Positions 7,781 through 18,109 of a stretch of 64,000 nt of DNA are shown here, in pieces; the stretch's first letter is position 1; every line of letters begins with the position of its first letter. Position numbers and translations under genes: made by a program. This stretch comes from Pseudaestuariivita atlantica (lineage in GTDB: Bacteria > Pseudomonadota > Alphaproteobacteria > Rhodobacterales > Rhodobacteraceae). The stretch is from positions 168,062 through 232,061 of the forward strand of contig NZ_AQQZ01000008.1 of the NCBI RefSeq assembly GCF_001205715.1, read 5' to 3'. The notes beneath the pieces were generated by a model, which was not told the origin of the DNA, ran no database searches, and worked only from the letters and a program-made list of their open reading frames with translations.

Positions 7781-8275
7781 TCAGCGCGTGTCGGCGTCCG
7801 CCCGTTCGGCCAGCCGGATCGAGATGAGATCGGCCATCGCCTTGGCCTGCGCGGCCGCCGTGACGCCGCCCACGCCGATGCGCCGGCCAAGCTGCCAGAA
7901 AAGGCCGGGCCGCCACGCCCGCGCGCCCGGTGACTTCAGGGTCAGCATGAAACCGTTCGACGGCTTGAAGGCGAGCATCCCGCGATCGACCCGGTCCATG
8001 TCCTCCCACCCCGCAAGGCACTTGCCGTCGGGATCGAACAGCCCGTCCGTGGTCAGCGCCAGCCGGCCCTCGGTCGCGCGCCACATCCGCACCGCGCCGA
8101 ACAGCGCCGCAACGCCCCCGACCAGTAAAAGCAACAGCAGCGACAGCGTCGCGGGCGGCGTGTTAAAGGCGGTCCACAACAGCACCACGCCCAGCGACGC
8201 CAACACGCCCACGCCCAGCATCCGGCGCGGCGTCGATGCCGCGACCTCTGCCAGAAGCTCTCCCGATATGGCCAT
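7781..8275 (-). CDS. Small membrane protein of unknown function
   Basis: 164 residues. Two adjacent hydrophobic helices (about residues 20-37 and 43-62, the second with a run of six leucines) are followed by a soluble domain that reads like a pleckstrin-homology-type or 'protein of unknown function' fold with conserved W-E-D-M and L-T-L-K-S elements. The helix hairpin would leave both ends in the cytoplasm. It stands alone, converging on the pilus cluster. I do not recognise a named family. Confidence 0.6.
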   Translation of the reverse strand: MAISGELLAEVAASTPRRMLGVGVLASLGVVLLWTAFNTPPATLSLLLLLLVGGVAALFGAVRMWRATEGRLALTTDGLFDPDGKCLAGWEDMDRVDRGMLAFKPSNGFMLTLKSPGARAWRPGLFWQLGRRIGVGGVTAAAQAKAMADLISIRLAERADADTR

Positions 8276-8351
8276 GTGCCCTCCCCCGGTCTGCCGCGCC
8301 GCTTTACTTCACGCCGCGATGCTTGGCGAGGGCGAATGGCGCGGACACCGG

Positions 8352-9299
8352 TCAGCCGCGGTTGGGGATGACCTCGTATCCCGGCTCTTCCGGTTCGTCA
8401 TCGACCATCTCGGGCGGGAAGCCCGGCGCGGTGACGGTGACGCCCGCGCGTTCCTCGAGCCGCTTGATGATGTTGGGCGACAATTCCCGCGGGCCGTATT
8501 TCGCGATCCCGTCCTTGAAGATGTCGATCAGCAGCGGCGACAGTTCCAGCGCGACGCCCGCCTTGTCGGCCACCTCCTGGAACAGCCCGATATCCTTCGC
8601 CACAAGGTCCATCGTAAACGAGATGTCGCGCGACCCGTTCAGGATCACCTGGCTTTCGGTTTCGTGCACGAAGGAGGTGCCGGACGAGATCTTGATCGCC
8701 TCGTAACTGGTGTTGAGGTCCATGCCCGCCGCCTTGCAGACGGTCAGCGCCTCGGCGCAGCTGACAAGGTTCGCGGTGGCGAGGTAGTTGGTCACCACCT
8801 TCAGGACCGACGCGCTGCCCAGATCGCCGGTATGCAGCACCCGCCGGCCCAGCGTCGTCAGAAGCGGCAGGATGCGGTCGAACGTCGCCCGGTCGCAGCC
8901 CGCGAAGATCGAGATGTTGCCGGTATCCGCCCGGTGGCACCCGCCCGAAACCGGGCAATCGACCGCCGCGCCCCCCGCCGCGATCACCGCCTGACCAAGG
9001 CGCTTGACCTCGTCCGCATCGGTCGTCGACATCTCCATCCAGATCTTGCCGGGGCCGACATGGGGCAGCATCTGCGCCATCACCGCGTCGGAGGCGGCGG
9101 GCGACGGCAGGCAGGTGATGACCGCGTCGCAGGTCTGCATCAGCGTTGCCGGATCGGTGCCGTCCCGCGCGCCTTTTGCCACGAAGGCCGCGACAAGACC
9201 CGCGTCCAGATCGTGCACGGCCACGTCCTGCCCGTTCCGCACAAGGCTGCCCGCCAGCTTGCCGCCGACATTGCCCAGCCCGATAAACCCGATTTTCAT
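8352..9299 (-). CDS. NAD(P)-dependent beta-hydroxyacid dehydrogenase (HIBADH family)
   Basis: 315 residues from ATG 9299. Oxidises or reduces a 3-hydroxyacid with NAD(P) in the cytoplasm; family members act on 3-hydroxyisobutyrate or tartronate semialdehyde. Visible landmarks: coenzyme loop G-L-G-N-V-G (7-12), substrate loop D-C-P-V-S-G-G (114-120), catalytic Lys167 and Asn171 in V-L-K-V-V-T-N. The C-terminal tail beyond about residue 290 is longer than in typical 3-hydroxyisobutyrate dehydrogenase and ends in an acidic stretch. No neighbouring valine or glyoxylate gene indicates the substrate, so only the family can be named. Confidence 0.82.
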   Translation of the reverse strand: MKIGFIGLGNVGGKLAGSLVRNGQDVAVHDLDAGLVAAFVAKGARDGTDPATLMQTCDAVITCLPSPAASDAVMAQMLPHVGPGKIWMEMSTTDADEVKRLGQAVIAAGGAAVDCPVSGGCHRADTGNISIFAGCDRATFDRILPLLTTLGRRVLHTGDLGSASVLKVVTNYLATANLVSCAEALTVCKAAGMDLNTSYEAIKISSGTSFVHETESQVILNGSRDISFTMDLVAKDIGLFQEVADKAGVALELSPLLIDIFKDGIAKYGPRELSPNIIKRLEERAGVTVTAPGFPPEMVDDEPEEPGYEVIPNRG

Positions 9300-9381
9300 G
9301 GTGCTCTCCCTCACACGTGCAAGGGGACGCTGGCCCGGCGCCCGCGCGCCGGTCAAGCTTGTTTGCGACCTTGTGCCGCGT

Positions 9382-10575
9382 TCAGTCGACCGAGAAATCC
9401 GCTTGCCCCGCAACCGGGCGCGGCAAGCGGACCCAGATGGGCATGTGGTCGCTCAGGTCGTGTTCGAACCGCTCGTAATCGGGGGCGCCACCGGACGTGA
9501 ACCCGGCCTCCCCGATCAGGCGCGCGAAATCGAACATGCCGTAATCGAACCCGTCCGCGCCATGCGTTCCCCGCGTCTCGTTGTGCCGCCCGCGCGGCAG
9601 GCGCGTATCCTCGCTGATCCACGCGATGTGGTCGAAGGTCTCGGTGCCGCGCGCATTGGTGAAAAAGGCCCCGTCGAGGAACGGGAAATTGACCTTGGCG
9701 CGCAGGTCCTTCTCGCGGTTGATCGAGGTCATGTATTCCGCGAACGCCGCGCGGCGCTTGTCCACGTTCGACTGGAAATCGAGGTTCAGGTCCGCCATCA
9801 GCAGGAAACTGATCCCGCCGGGCGTGACCGTCTTCTTGCTGTCGATCAGCAGCCATTCCAGCAGGGCAAAGAACTCCTGCTCGCGCTCGCGCTTGCTTTT
9901 GCCGGACACCAGATGCGCGTTCACGCAATAGAACCGGTAGGCCCCGTCGGGACCGGGGATCACGAATTCCACGAGGTGCGGCGTGCGGATGAACTGCACG
10001 AAGCGTTGCAGCTTGGCCCCGGCGATCCGCGTCTGCCCGGTCAGCCACGCCGTGATCTGCGCCATCAGCCCGTCTTCGCCCGCCTTCTCGATCTGCGCGC
10101 TCACGACCTTGCGCAAGGCCTCGTTGCTGTTGTCCATCACCGCGCGCCGGTCGAACGACAGATCCGAGGCGAGGTTGCCCAGCTGCACCCGGTCCCCGCG
10201 ATAAAGGTAGGCCGCGCGCTCCGACATGCCCTCGTATCCCGGCGCGCGGCCCGTGACGTCGCTGTAAAGGATGCGCCAGTCCTGCCCGCCCGCCGCCAGC
10301 GCGTCGCGCAGGGCGTAAAGGCTCGCCGTGTCGGTCTGCACCTCCTGGATCGCCAAGAGGTCGCAGCGCTCGGCAAAGCGTTCGATCATGGCCGTGGCAC
10401 CGGGGCTTTTCGCCGGGCTGCCGTCGTCCCGCGTGAGCCTGCCGAACTTGCGGATGTTCCACGAGGCCAGCACGACCGATCCGTCGCGCCGCTCGGGCAG
10501 GCCATATCCGGCCGGGTCGCCGTCAAGCTGCGTGGTGATCTGCGCCCATTCGGCGTCGTCAAAGTCCTGGGCCAT
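9382..10575 (-). CDS. Endonuclease/exonuclease/phosphatase family protein
   Basis: 397 residues from ATG 10575 (an upstream in-frame start would add 23 residues with no better signal). The metal-dependent phosphodiesterase fold of the DNase I/ExoIII superfamily is indicated by W-N-I-R-K-F-G near the N-terminus, I-Q-E-V-Q (metal-binding Glu), N-A-H-L-V (catalytic His), M-A-D-L-N-L (Asp/Asn pair) and the terminal S-D-H-M-P-I. No signal peptide, so cytoplasmic. Substrate unknown: relatives cleave nucleic acid, phospholipid or sugar phosphates. It is monocistronic and divergent from the pirin gene. Confidence 0.8.
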   Translation of the reverse strand: MAQDFDDAEWAQITTQLDGDPAGYGLPERRDGSVVLASWNIRKFGRLTRDDGSPAKSPGATAMIERFAERCDLLAIQEVQTDTASLYALRDALAAGGQDWRILYSDVTGRAPGYEGMSERAAYLYRGDRVQLGNLASDLSFDRRAVMDNSNEALRKVVSAQIEKAGEDGLMAQITAWLTGQTRIAGAKLQRFVQFIRTPHLVEFVIPGPDGAYRFYCVNAHLVSGKSKREREQEFFALLEWLLIDSKKTVTPGGISFLLMADLNLDFQSNVDKRRAAFAEYMTSINREKDLRAKVNFPFLDGAFFTNARGTETFDHIAWISEDTRLPRGRHNETRGTHGADGFDYGMFDFARLIGEAGFTSGGAPDYERFEHDLSDHMPIWVRLPRPVAGQADFSVD

Positions 10576-10627
10576 GGGGCACCTTGAAATGAAATCCGTT
10601 GAATATCGCAACCATAGCACGAAACTC

Positions 10628-10643
10628 TGTGCATTTCTGCACA
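10628..10643. promoter_or_regulatory. Inverted repeat between nuclease-family gene and pirin gene
   Basis: tgtgca-tttc-tgcaca, perfect 6-bp arms with a 4-base spacer, in the 152-base divergent region. It is placed where a dimeric regulator could control either gene. No regulator gene is adjacent. Confidence 0.4.
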
Positions 10644-10727
10644 AAATCGGCGGGCAGCGGCACAGGACGCGGCATTGCTGTGCGCAGGTGCGCGGCTTAT
10701 CTGTTGGGCAACGAAAGGAGGCACATC

Positions 10728-11639
10728 ATGTCCCTCAGACCCACGATCGAGACCCGCCGCGCCATGCCGCACATGGAAGGCGCCGGCGTGCACCTGCACC
10801 GCGCCTTCGGCTTCCAGGATCCGTCCGAACTGGACCCGTTCCTGCTGTTCGACGATTTCCGCAACGAACGGCCCGAGGATTTCCTGAAAGGCTTCCCCTG
10901 GCACCCGCATCGCGGGATCGAGACGATCACCTACGTGCTGAACGGCACCGTCGAACACGGCGACAGCCTCGGCAATTCCGGCACGCTGGGCGCGGGCGAC
11001 GTGCAATGGATGACCGCCGGATCGGGCATCCTCCACCAGGAGATGCCCAAGGGCAACGCCAAGGGCCAGATGCACGGCTTCCAGCTGTGGGCGAACCTGC
11101 CCGGCAGCCTCAAGATGACCGCGCCGCGCTACCAGGACGTGGAAGGCAAGGACATCCCCGAGATCATCGACGACGACGGCACCCGCGTGAAGGTGATCGT
11201 CGGCTCGTTCTGGGGCAAGACCGGCCCGGTCGACGGGATCGCCGCCGATCCGCAATACCTCGACATTTTCGTGCCCGCGGGGGTGCGCAAGACGTTCCGG
11301 ATCGACACCTACCGCCGCGCCTTCGCCTATATCTTCGACGGGGCAGGCAAGTTCGCCGATGCGTCGGACCCGCAAGGCGTGCTGCTGGAAAAGGAAGTGG
11401 CGGGACAGGAGGTCAACATCCGCGACCTCAGCGGCAACCGCACGCTGGTGCGCTTCGGCACGGGTGACGAGGTGACGGTGCAGGCGGGGCCCGACGGCAT
11501 CCGGTTCCTGCTGATCTCGGGCGCGCCGATCCAGGAGCCGGTGGCGTGGCACGGGCCGATCGTGATGAACACGCGGGCCGAACTGGAACAGGCGTTCCGC
11601 GACTTGCGCAACGGCACGTTCATCCAGCCCGCGCACTGA
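10728..11639 (+). CDS. Pirin family protein
   Basis: 303 residues, start ATG 10728 with the ribosome-binding site aaaggagg 7 bases upstream. Two tandem cupin domains. The metal-binding site of the first is visible in H-P-H-R-G-I-E-T and in G-S-G-I-L-H-Q-E, which supply the three histidines and one glutamate for Fe(II). Bacterial pirins are cytoplasmic; some act as quercetin dioxygenases and others modulate central enzymes, so the biological role cannot be fixed. Sits alone and is followed by a nested palindrome. Confidence 0.88.
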   Translation: MSLRPTIETRRAMPHMEGAGVHLHRAFGFQDPSELDPFLLFDDFRNERPEDFLKGFPWHPHRGIETITYVLNGTVEHGDSLGNSGTLGAGDVQWMTAGSGILHQEMPKGNAKGQMHGFQLWANLPGSLKMTAPRYQDVEGKDIPEIIDDDGTRVKVIVGSFWGKTGPVDGIAADPQYLDIFVPAGVRKTFRIDTYRRAFAYIFDGAGKFADASDPQGVLLEKEVAGQEVNIRDLSGNRTLVRFGTGDEVTVQAGPDGIRFLLISGAPIQEPVAWHGPIVMNTRAELEQAFRDLRNGTFIQPAH

Positions 11640-11652
11640 CCTTTCGGGGGGG

Positions 11653-11717
11653 GTCGGCTGGCGAGCAGCCGACCTACTTGGGGCGATGGGATGTAGGTCG
11701 GCTGCTCGCCAGCCGAC
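11653..11717. repeat. Nested palindrome (REP-like element / bidirectional terminator)
   Basis: A perfect 25-bp inverted repeat (11653-11677 and 11693-11717) around a 15-base spacer. Each arm is itself a hairpin: gtcggctg, loop gcgag, cagccgac. It fills the gap between the convergent pirin and TetR genes. This arrangement of two opposed small palindromes is how repetitive extragenic palindromes are often organised, but whether the sequence is repeated in the genome cannot be seen here. Confidence 0.75.
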
Positions 11718-11722
11718 TCCCT

Positions 11723-12322
11723 TCATCCCCCCTCGGCGCCGCGCACCATGCGGCAGACGAGGGCGAGGTAGATCTCTTCCACCTCCGCCTGCGCCAGCCG
11801 CCCGCCTTCGCGGTACCACGTCGTGATCTCGGTCAGCATCGCGATAATGGCCAGCGTCGTCAGCTTGGTGTCGCGCACGTCGAACACCGAGGTGCCGTTG
11901 CCCGAGCGCAGGATCGTTTCAAGGTGGGTTTCGTAATCGCGGCGCAGCGCCTCGATCACAGTGAAGTTCTCGGGCGACAGGTTCCGCAGCTCCATGTAGG
12001 CGATGAAGACGGCGTCGTGGCGCGGCAGGTGGAACCGGATGTGGAACCGCACGAAATGGCGCAGCGCGGCGCAGGGATCGTCGGGCACGTCCTCGGCGGC
12101 ATAGGTCGACAGCAGCTCGTCCATATGCGCGCGCATCAGCGCCACCAGCAGCGACTGCTTGTCGGGCGTGTAGTTGTAAAGCGCCCCCGCCTGCACGCCC
12201 ACCTCGCCCGCGATCTGGCGCATCGACACGGCGGCATAGCCGTGGCGCGCGAAAAGCGCCTGCGCTGCCGCGTGAATGCGCGGACCGGTCACGTCCGAAA
12301 AGCTGCCTTGCGTACGGGCCAT
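11723..12322 (-). CDS. TetR/AcrR family transcriptional regulator
   Basis: 199 residues. An N-terminal helix-turn-helix of TetR type is clear: A-A-Q-A-L-F-A-R-H-G-Y (first helices), then M-R-Q-I-A-G-E-V-G-V-Q-A-G-A-L-Y-N-Y, the recognition region. The ligand-binding C-terminal two thirds is all-helical and not informative. A palindrome directly upstream of its start (12337-12350) is likely its own operator. The divergent neighbour is a small lipoprotein; the regulated system is unknown. Confidence 0.88.
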   Translation of the reverse strand: MARTQGSFSDVTGPRIHAAAQALFARHGYAAVSMRQIAGEVGVQAGALYNYTPDKQSLLVALMRAHMDELLSTYAAEDVPDDPCAALRHFVRFHIRFHLPRHDAVFIAYMELRNLSPENFTVIEALRRDYETHLETILRSGNGTSVFDVRDTKLTTLAIIAMLTEITTWYREGGRLAQAEVEEIYLALVCRMVRGAEGG

Positions 12323-12336
12323 GCACCGTTGGTATC

Positions 12337-12350
12337 TGAACAGGTGTTCA
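12337..12350. promoter_or_regulatory. Candidate TetR operator
   Basis: tgaaca-gg-tgttca, 6-bp arms with a 2-base centre, 14 bases upstream of the TetR-family start codon, between it and the divergent lipoprotein gene. Position suggests autoregulation and perhaps control of the lipoprotein gene. Confidence 0.5.
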
Positions 12351-12417
12351 AATCAAGCCCCGACTTGCACGGCGCGCGCCCTTCCGGCAAGACGGGGGCA
12401 TCTGGAAAGGATGCCCG

Positions 12418-12705
12418 ATGCGTCGCGCCGCCCTGCGCATGTTGCTGTTGCCCGCCGCCCTCGCGGCCTGTTCCCAGTTTCCCGAACTGGACGCGGCGGT
12501 CGATCCCGGCATCTATGACCGCGACTTCCCGGCGCTTCTGCCGATCGACACGTTGATCGCCTCGCCCGCGCGGCTGGTCACGCCCGACCTCGAAGGCCAG
12601 GTCCTGAGCCGCGTCGCGGCCCTGCGCGCGCGCGCGGCGCGGCTCGGCGGCCCGGTGGTCGACGCCGCGACCAAGCGGCGGATGGCGCGCGGCGTGCGCC
12701 CCTGA
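12418..12705 (+). CDS. Small putative lipoprotein
   Basis: 95 residues with ggaaagg 7-9 bases before ATG 12418. The N-terminus (R-R-A, hydrophobic L-R-M-L-L-L-P-A-A, then L-A-A-C at 15-18) is a lipoprotein signal with the modified cysteine at 18. The mature part has about 77 residues with a basic, alanine-rich helical C-terminus. It lies between the TetR gene and homoserine dehydrogenase. No family recognised. The clear lipobox and ribosome site make it likely to be real despite its size. Confidence 0.6.
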   Translation: MRRAALRMLLLPAALAACSQFPELDAAVDPGIYDRDFPALLPIDTLIASPARLVTPDLEGQVLSRVAALRARAARLGGPVVDAATKRRMARGVRP

Positions 12706-12790
12706 CTCCGCCACCCGATTGCGCGGTTGCGCCACCCTGCCCCGCGGGATAGACCGCCCGGCATCCACTGCGCCTACCGGGAGACCAGAC

Positions 12791-14077
12791 ATGACCGAAC
12801 CGTTGAGACTGGGCATTGCCGGTCTGGGCACCGTGGGCGTGGGCGTGGTGCGGATCCTGCGCCAGAAGGCCGCCCTGATCACCGAACGGACGGGCCGCGA
12901 GATCGCGATCAGCGCCGTGTCGGCCCGGTCGCGCGGCAAGGATCGCGGCGTGTCGATTGCCGATTACGCGTGGGAGGACGATCCCGTCGCGCTTGCCACG
13001 CGCGACGATGTCGATGTCTTCGTCGAGTTGATGGGGGGCGAGGACGGCCCGGCCAAGGCCGCGACCGAAGCCGCGCTCGCCGCGGGCAAGGACGTGGTTA
13101 CCGCCAACAAGGCGCTGCTGGCCCATCACGGCCAGCCGCTCGCCGAAGTCGCCGAGGCCGCGGGCGCCGTGTTGCGGTTCGAAGCCGCCGTCGCGGGCGG
13201 CATCCCCGTCATCAAGGCCCTGACCGAAGGGCTGGCGGGCAACGACATCACCCGCGTGATGGGCGTGATGAACGGCACCTGCAACTACATCCTGACGCGG
13301 ATGGAGGATGCGGGCCTCACCTATGACGAGGCCTTCGCCGAGGCCGACGGGCTGGGCTACCTCGAAGCCGATCCCAACCTCGACGTGGGCGGGATCGACG
13401 CGGGCCACAAGCTCGCGCTGCTGGCCGCCATCGCCTACGGCACGCGCGTGGCCTTCGACGCGGTCGAATTGCAGGGCATCGGCTCGGTCACGATCGAGGA
13501 CATCCGCGCCGCCGCCGACATGGGCTACAAGATCAAGCTGCTGGGCGTCTGCCAGATGACGGGCCGGGGGCTGGAACAGCGCATGACGCCCTGCCTTGTC
13601 CCCGCCGCCTCTCCGCTCGGCCAGCTGACCGGCGGCACGAACATGGTGGTGATCGAAGGCGACCACGTGGGCCAGATCGTGCTGCGCGGTGCGGGCGCGG
13701 GCGAAGGGCCGACCGCCTCGGCCGTGCTGTCGGACATCGTCGACATCGCCCGCGGCACCCGCCTGCCCACCTTCGGCAAGCCCGCCGCCGCGCTGACGCA
13801 GGCGACACCCGCCAAATCCGTCGCCCCCGCGCCGTTCTACGTGCGCCTTGCGCTGCACGACAAACCCGGCGCGCTCGCCAAGGTCGCCACCGCGCTCGGA
13901 GAGGCGGGCGTGTCCATCGACCGGATGCGCCAGTACGGCCACGAGGACCCGGTCGCCCCCGTCCTGATCGTCACGCACAAAGCCGCGCCCGACGCGCTCG
14001 AAAAGGCTCTGTCGGCCATGGCAGCGCTCGACGTGGTGGACGGGATGCCCGTCGCGCTCAGGATCGAAACGGTCTGA
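12791..14077 (+). CDS. hom: Homoserine dehydrogenase
   Basis: 428 residues from ATG 12791. Reduces aspartate semialdehyde to homoserine, the branch point to threonine and methionine. The NAD(P) domain starts with G-L-G-T-V-G (11-16), followed by T-A-N-K-A-L-L (the conserved lysine region) and the catalytic segment with G-G-I-P-V-I-K and N-G-T-C-N-Y-I-L. Residues from about 345 on form a C-terminal ACT domain (R-L-A-L-H-D-K-P-G-A-L), the site where threonine usually inhibits. Followed at 132 nt by glpX and then recJ, an order I associate with Rhodobacteraceae chromosomes. Confidence 0.95.
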   Translation: MTEPLRLGIAGLGTVGVGVVRILRQKAALITERTGREIAISAVSARSRGKDRGVSIADYAWEDDPVALATRDDVDVFVELMGGEDGPAKAATEAALAAGKDVVTANKALLAHHGQPLAEVAEAAGAVLRFEAAVAGGIPVIKALTEGLAGNDITRVMGVMNGTCNYILTRMEDAGLTYDEAFAEADGLGYLEADPNLDVGGIDAGHKLALLAAIAYGTRVAFDAVELQGIGSVTIEDIRAAADMGYKIKLLGVCQMTGRGLEQRMTPCLVPAASPLGQLTGGTNMVVIEGDHVGQIVLRGAGAGEGPTASAVLSDIVDIARGTRLPTFGKPAAALTQATPAKSVAPAPFYVRLALHDKPGALAKVATALGEAGVSIDRMRQYGHEDPVAPVLIVTHKAAPDALEKALSAMAALDVVDGMPVALRIETV

Positions 14078-14108
14078 AAACCGGCACCCGGCGGCATCGC
14101 GCCACGGT

Positions 14109-14118
14109 TTAGCGCTAA
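14109..14118. promoter_or_regulatory. Candidate LacI-family operator upstream of glpX
   Basis: ttagcgctaa, a perfect 10-bp palindrome with the AGCGCT core that many LacI-family regulators bind, 91 bases before the glpX start. A sugar-responsive repressor would make sense for a gluconeogenic gene, but no such regulator is in the window. Confidence 0.35.
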
Positions 14119-14209
14119 CCCCACGGGTGAGGCGCCGGCCCGCCTTGAACGCGGGTATCCGGGCCGATACACCGCTTGCACGGCGCCCGTTTCGACAAAG
14201 GACCATCCG

Positions 14210-15172
14210 ATGCCCACCAAGACCGATTTCAACGACCGCATGTTGTCCCTGGGCCTCGCCCGCGTCGCGGAACAGGCGGCCATCGCCTCGGCCCAGTGGA
14301 TCGGGCGCGGAGACGAGAAGGCCGCCGACCAGGCCGCCGTGAACGCCATGCGGGACGAGCTGAACAAGCTCGACATCACCGGCGTCGTGGTCATCGGCGA
14401 AGGCGAACGCGACGAGGCTCCGATGCTGTTCATCGGCGAAGAGGTCGGATCGGGCACCGGCCCCGGCGTCGACATCGCGCTCGACCCGCTGGAAGGCACC
14501 ACGCTGACCGCCAAGGACATGCCGAACGCGCTGACCGTGATCGCCATGGGCCCGCGCGGATCGATGCTGCACGCGCCCGACGTCTACATGGAAAAGCTGG
14601 CCATCGGCCCCGGCTTCAAGACCGGCGTGGTGACGCTGACCATGTCGCCCTCCGAACGCGTCTCGGCCCTGGCGGCGGCCAAGGGATGTTCGACCAACGA
14701 CATCACCGTCTGCGTGCTGGAACGCCCCCGCCACGAGGACATGATCGAGGAATTGCGCGGCACCGGCTGCGCCATCCGCCTGATCACCGACGGTGACGTG
14801 GCCGGCGTCATGCACTGCGCCGAACCCGACCAGACCGGCATCGACATGTACATGGGATCGGGCGGCGCCCCCGAAGGCGTGCTGGCCGCCGCCGCGCTGA
14901 AATGCATGGGCGGGCAGTTCTTCGGCAAGCTTCTCTTCCGCAACGACGACGAACGCGGCCGCGCCCAGAAAGCCGGCATCACCAATTTCGACCGCGTCTA
15001 TACCCGCGACGACCTGGTGACGCAGGACGTGATCTTCGCCGCAACCGGCGTGACCTCGGGCTCGCTCCTGCCGGGGATCAAGCGCGAGGTCGGGCACCTC
15101 ACGACCGAGACGATCCTGATGCGGTCCAAGACCGGATCGGTCCGCCGCATGGTCTATCGCAACCCGACCTGA
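14210..15172 (+). CDS. glpX: Class II fructose-1,6-bisphosphatase
   Basis: 320 residues, start ATG 14210 with aaagga upstream. Hydrolyses fructose 1,6-bisphosphate in gluconeogenesis; related enzymes also cleave sedoheptulose bisphosphate. Class II hallmarks: N-terminal helix G-L-A-R-V-A-E-Q-A-A, metal-binding G-E-G-E-R-D-E-A (63-70) and D-P-L-E-G-T-T (92-98). Length matches the family. Lies between hom and recJ on the same strand. Confidence 0.95.
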   Translation: MPTKTDFNDRMLSLGLARVAEQAAIASAQWIGRGDEKAADQAAVNAMRDELNKLDITGVVVIGEGERDEAPMLFIGEEVGSGTGPGVDIALDPLEGTTLTAKDMPNALTVIAMGPRGSMLHAPDVYMEKLAIGPGFKTGVVTLTMSPSERVSALAAAKGCSTNDITVCVLERPRHEDMIEELRGTGCAIRLITDGDVAGVMHCAEPDQTGIDMYMGSGGAPEGVLAAAALKCMGGQFFGKLLFRNDDERGRAQKAGITNFDRVYTRDDLVTQDVIFAATGVTSGSLLPGIKREVGHLTTETILMRSKTGSVRRMVYRNPT

Positions 15173-15252
15173 CGCCCCCGCCGCACAGAAAGCTGTGCAC
15201 AACTTGTGGTGGGCGCTTGGCGGTACGGCCCAACATCCTGTAGGCTTGAGGG

Positions 15253-17022
<1,770 letters not shown>

Positions 17023-17095
17023 TCGCCGCGCACCGCGGCACATTTTCCACTTGCAGAGCGCGGGCGGTTTGCCTAAACCCGCCCCACCACAGCGT

Positions 17096-17170
17096 GGCCC
17101 GTTCGTCTATCGGTTAGGACGCCAGGTTTTCAACCTGGAAAGAGGGGTTCGATTCCCCTACGGGCTGCCA
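17096..17170 (+). tRNA. tRNA-Glu (anticodon TTC)
   Basis: 75 bases including the encoded CCA at 17168-17170. Acceptor stem ggcccgt pairs with acgggct (one G-T pair), the anticodon arm is ccagg-ttttcaa-cctgg with anticodon TTC, and the T arm is aggggttcgattcccct. The 3' 20 bases of the gene are part of a 28-bp direct repeat that recurs at 18548-18575, so this gene was used as an integration site and kept intact. Confidence 0.97.
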
Positions 17171-17178
17171 CTTCTTCC
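17151..17178 (+). repeat. att repeat, tRNA-Glu side
   Basis: First copy of the 28-bp direct repeat: starts gattccccta, continues through the tRNA CCA end and ends cttcttcc. It covers the T-arm 3' strand, acceptor strand, CCA and 8 bases of downstream sequence. Confidence 0.9.
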
Positions 17179-17353
17179 TGCAAGGCAATGAAAATAAATA
17201 GTTAAATGGCGCTCCACGTAAGCGTTTCACCTCATTTTAAACACAATGGCGCAGAGAGGCATAGCAACGATTACCTCATTATAGCCGGTAGGCTACTTGG
17301 AAGGTTTGCGCCCATCCCCTATATCACCAGTCCGCGAACAACCGGAGGATGAT

Positions 17354-17665
17354 ATGGGTCGCGCCAAAGAAATGATGATTGAACACGAACAAAACCTTGG
17401 AGCCGCTGCCCGTTACTTGGTTTCCAAAGGCTATTTGCAACAGTGCCCCTACCATGAGCAAATTTATGGCGGCGGGTACGATGGTCTAGGAGGCGACGGC
17501 GATTTCTACCGATTCGCAATGGCTGACCGCAATCGGGGCGAAAATGGCCCGGTGCCATGGGCAGCGGAGCTAGAAGCGCGCGAATACACAAATCTTCTCA
17601 AGGAAGCATACGAGGAACATGCCGCCGATGAATGCGGATGGTGCGCAAAGCATCGGGACGAATGA
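17354..17665 (+). CDS. Hypothetical protein of the tRNA-Glu element
   Basis: 103 residues from ATG 17354 with cggagga 5-7 bases upstream. Cytoplasmic, acidic. It carries C-P-Y-H near residue 34 and C-G-W-C-A-K-H near the C-terminus, so a zinc site from these cysteines and histidines is possible. The centre has a glycine-rich Y-G-G-G-Y-D-G-L-G-G-D-G-D run. No family recognised. The ribosome site and clean start make it a good gene; its codon use is less GC-biased than the neighbours outside the element. Confidence 0.6.
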   Translation: MGRAKEMMIEHEQNLGAAARYLVSKGYLQQCPYHEQIYGGGYDGLGGDGDFYRFAMADRNRGENGPVPWAAELEAREYTNLLKEAYEEHAADECGWCAKHRDE

Positions 17666-17713
17666 TCGAAGTTTGTGTATGCTTAGTTGAAGGCAAGGTA
17701 TTGGGTGAACAAG

Positions 17714-18109
17714 ATGAGGAACACAGAGCAGGCAAGCATCAAGATTACTGGGATGGATGCCAACAGAACGTACAAGTTCGAGGGTGCAATATACCACGTT
17801 TACTTGACTCTTTCAGCCTCCCCTAGCGCTGATTGGATAGACGACTTCAATCGTTCTTGGCGTGATCATTTTTATATGATGAAACGACACGCTCAGGTCG
17901 AAGGAGCTTACATTAGAGTTGATTGCCCGCTTGTGGAGATAGAGACCGGATTGAAATCCGAACTCGGAAAGATCATTCAAGAAGTAAACGCGCGCGAAGC
18001 TGAGCGGATATCAAGAGCCGAAAAGGCGCGAACTGAACAAGAGGTCAGAGAAAAAGAAGAACGGGCCATGATCGAAGCGACGGCCAAGCGCGTCAACGAC
18101 TTAGAATAG
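17714..18109 (+). CDS. Hypothetical protein with C-terminal coiled coil
   Basis: 131 residues from ATG 17714; a TTG at 17687 in the same frame would add nine residues, and neither start has a strong ribosome site. Residues 1-85 look like a small alpha/beta domain (F-E-G-A-I-Y-H-V-Y-L-T-L, then W-I-D-D-F-N-R-S-W). The last 45 residues are a charged Glu/Lys/Arg/Ala helix, probably a coiled coil. It follows the 103-residue gene by 48 nt on the same strand. Function unknown; no family recognised. Confidence 0.5.
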   Translation: MRNTEQASIKITGMDANRTYKFEGAIYHVYLTLSASPSADWIDDFNRSWRDHFYMMKRHAQVEGAYIRVDCPLVEIETGLKSELGKIIQEVNAREAERISRAEKARTEQEVREKEERAMIEATAKRVNDLE

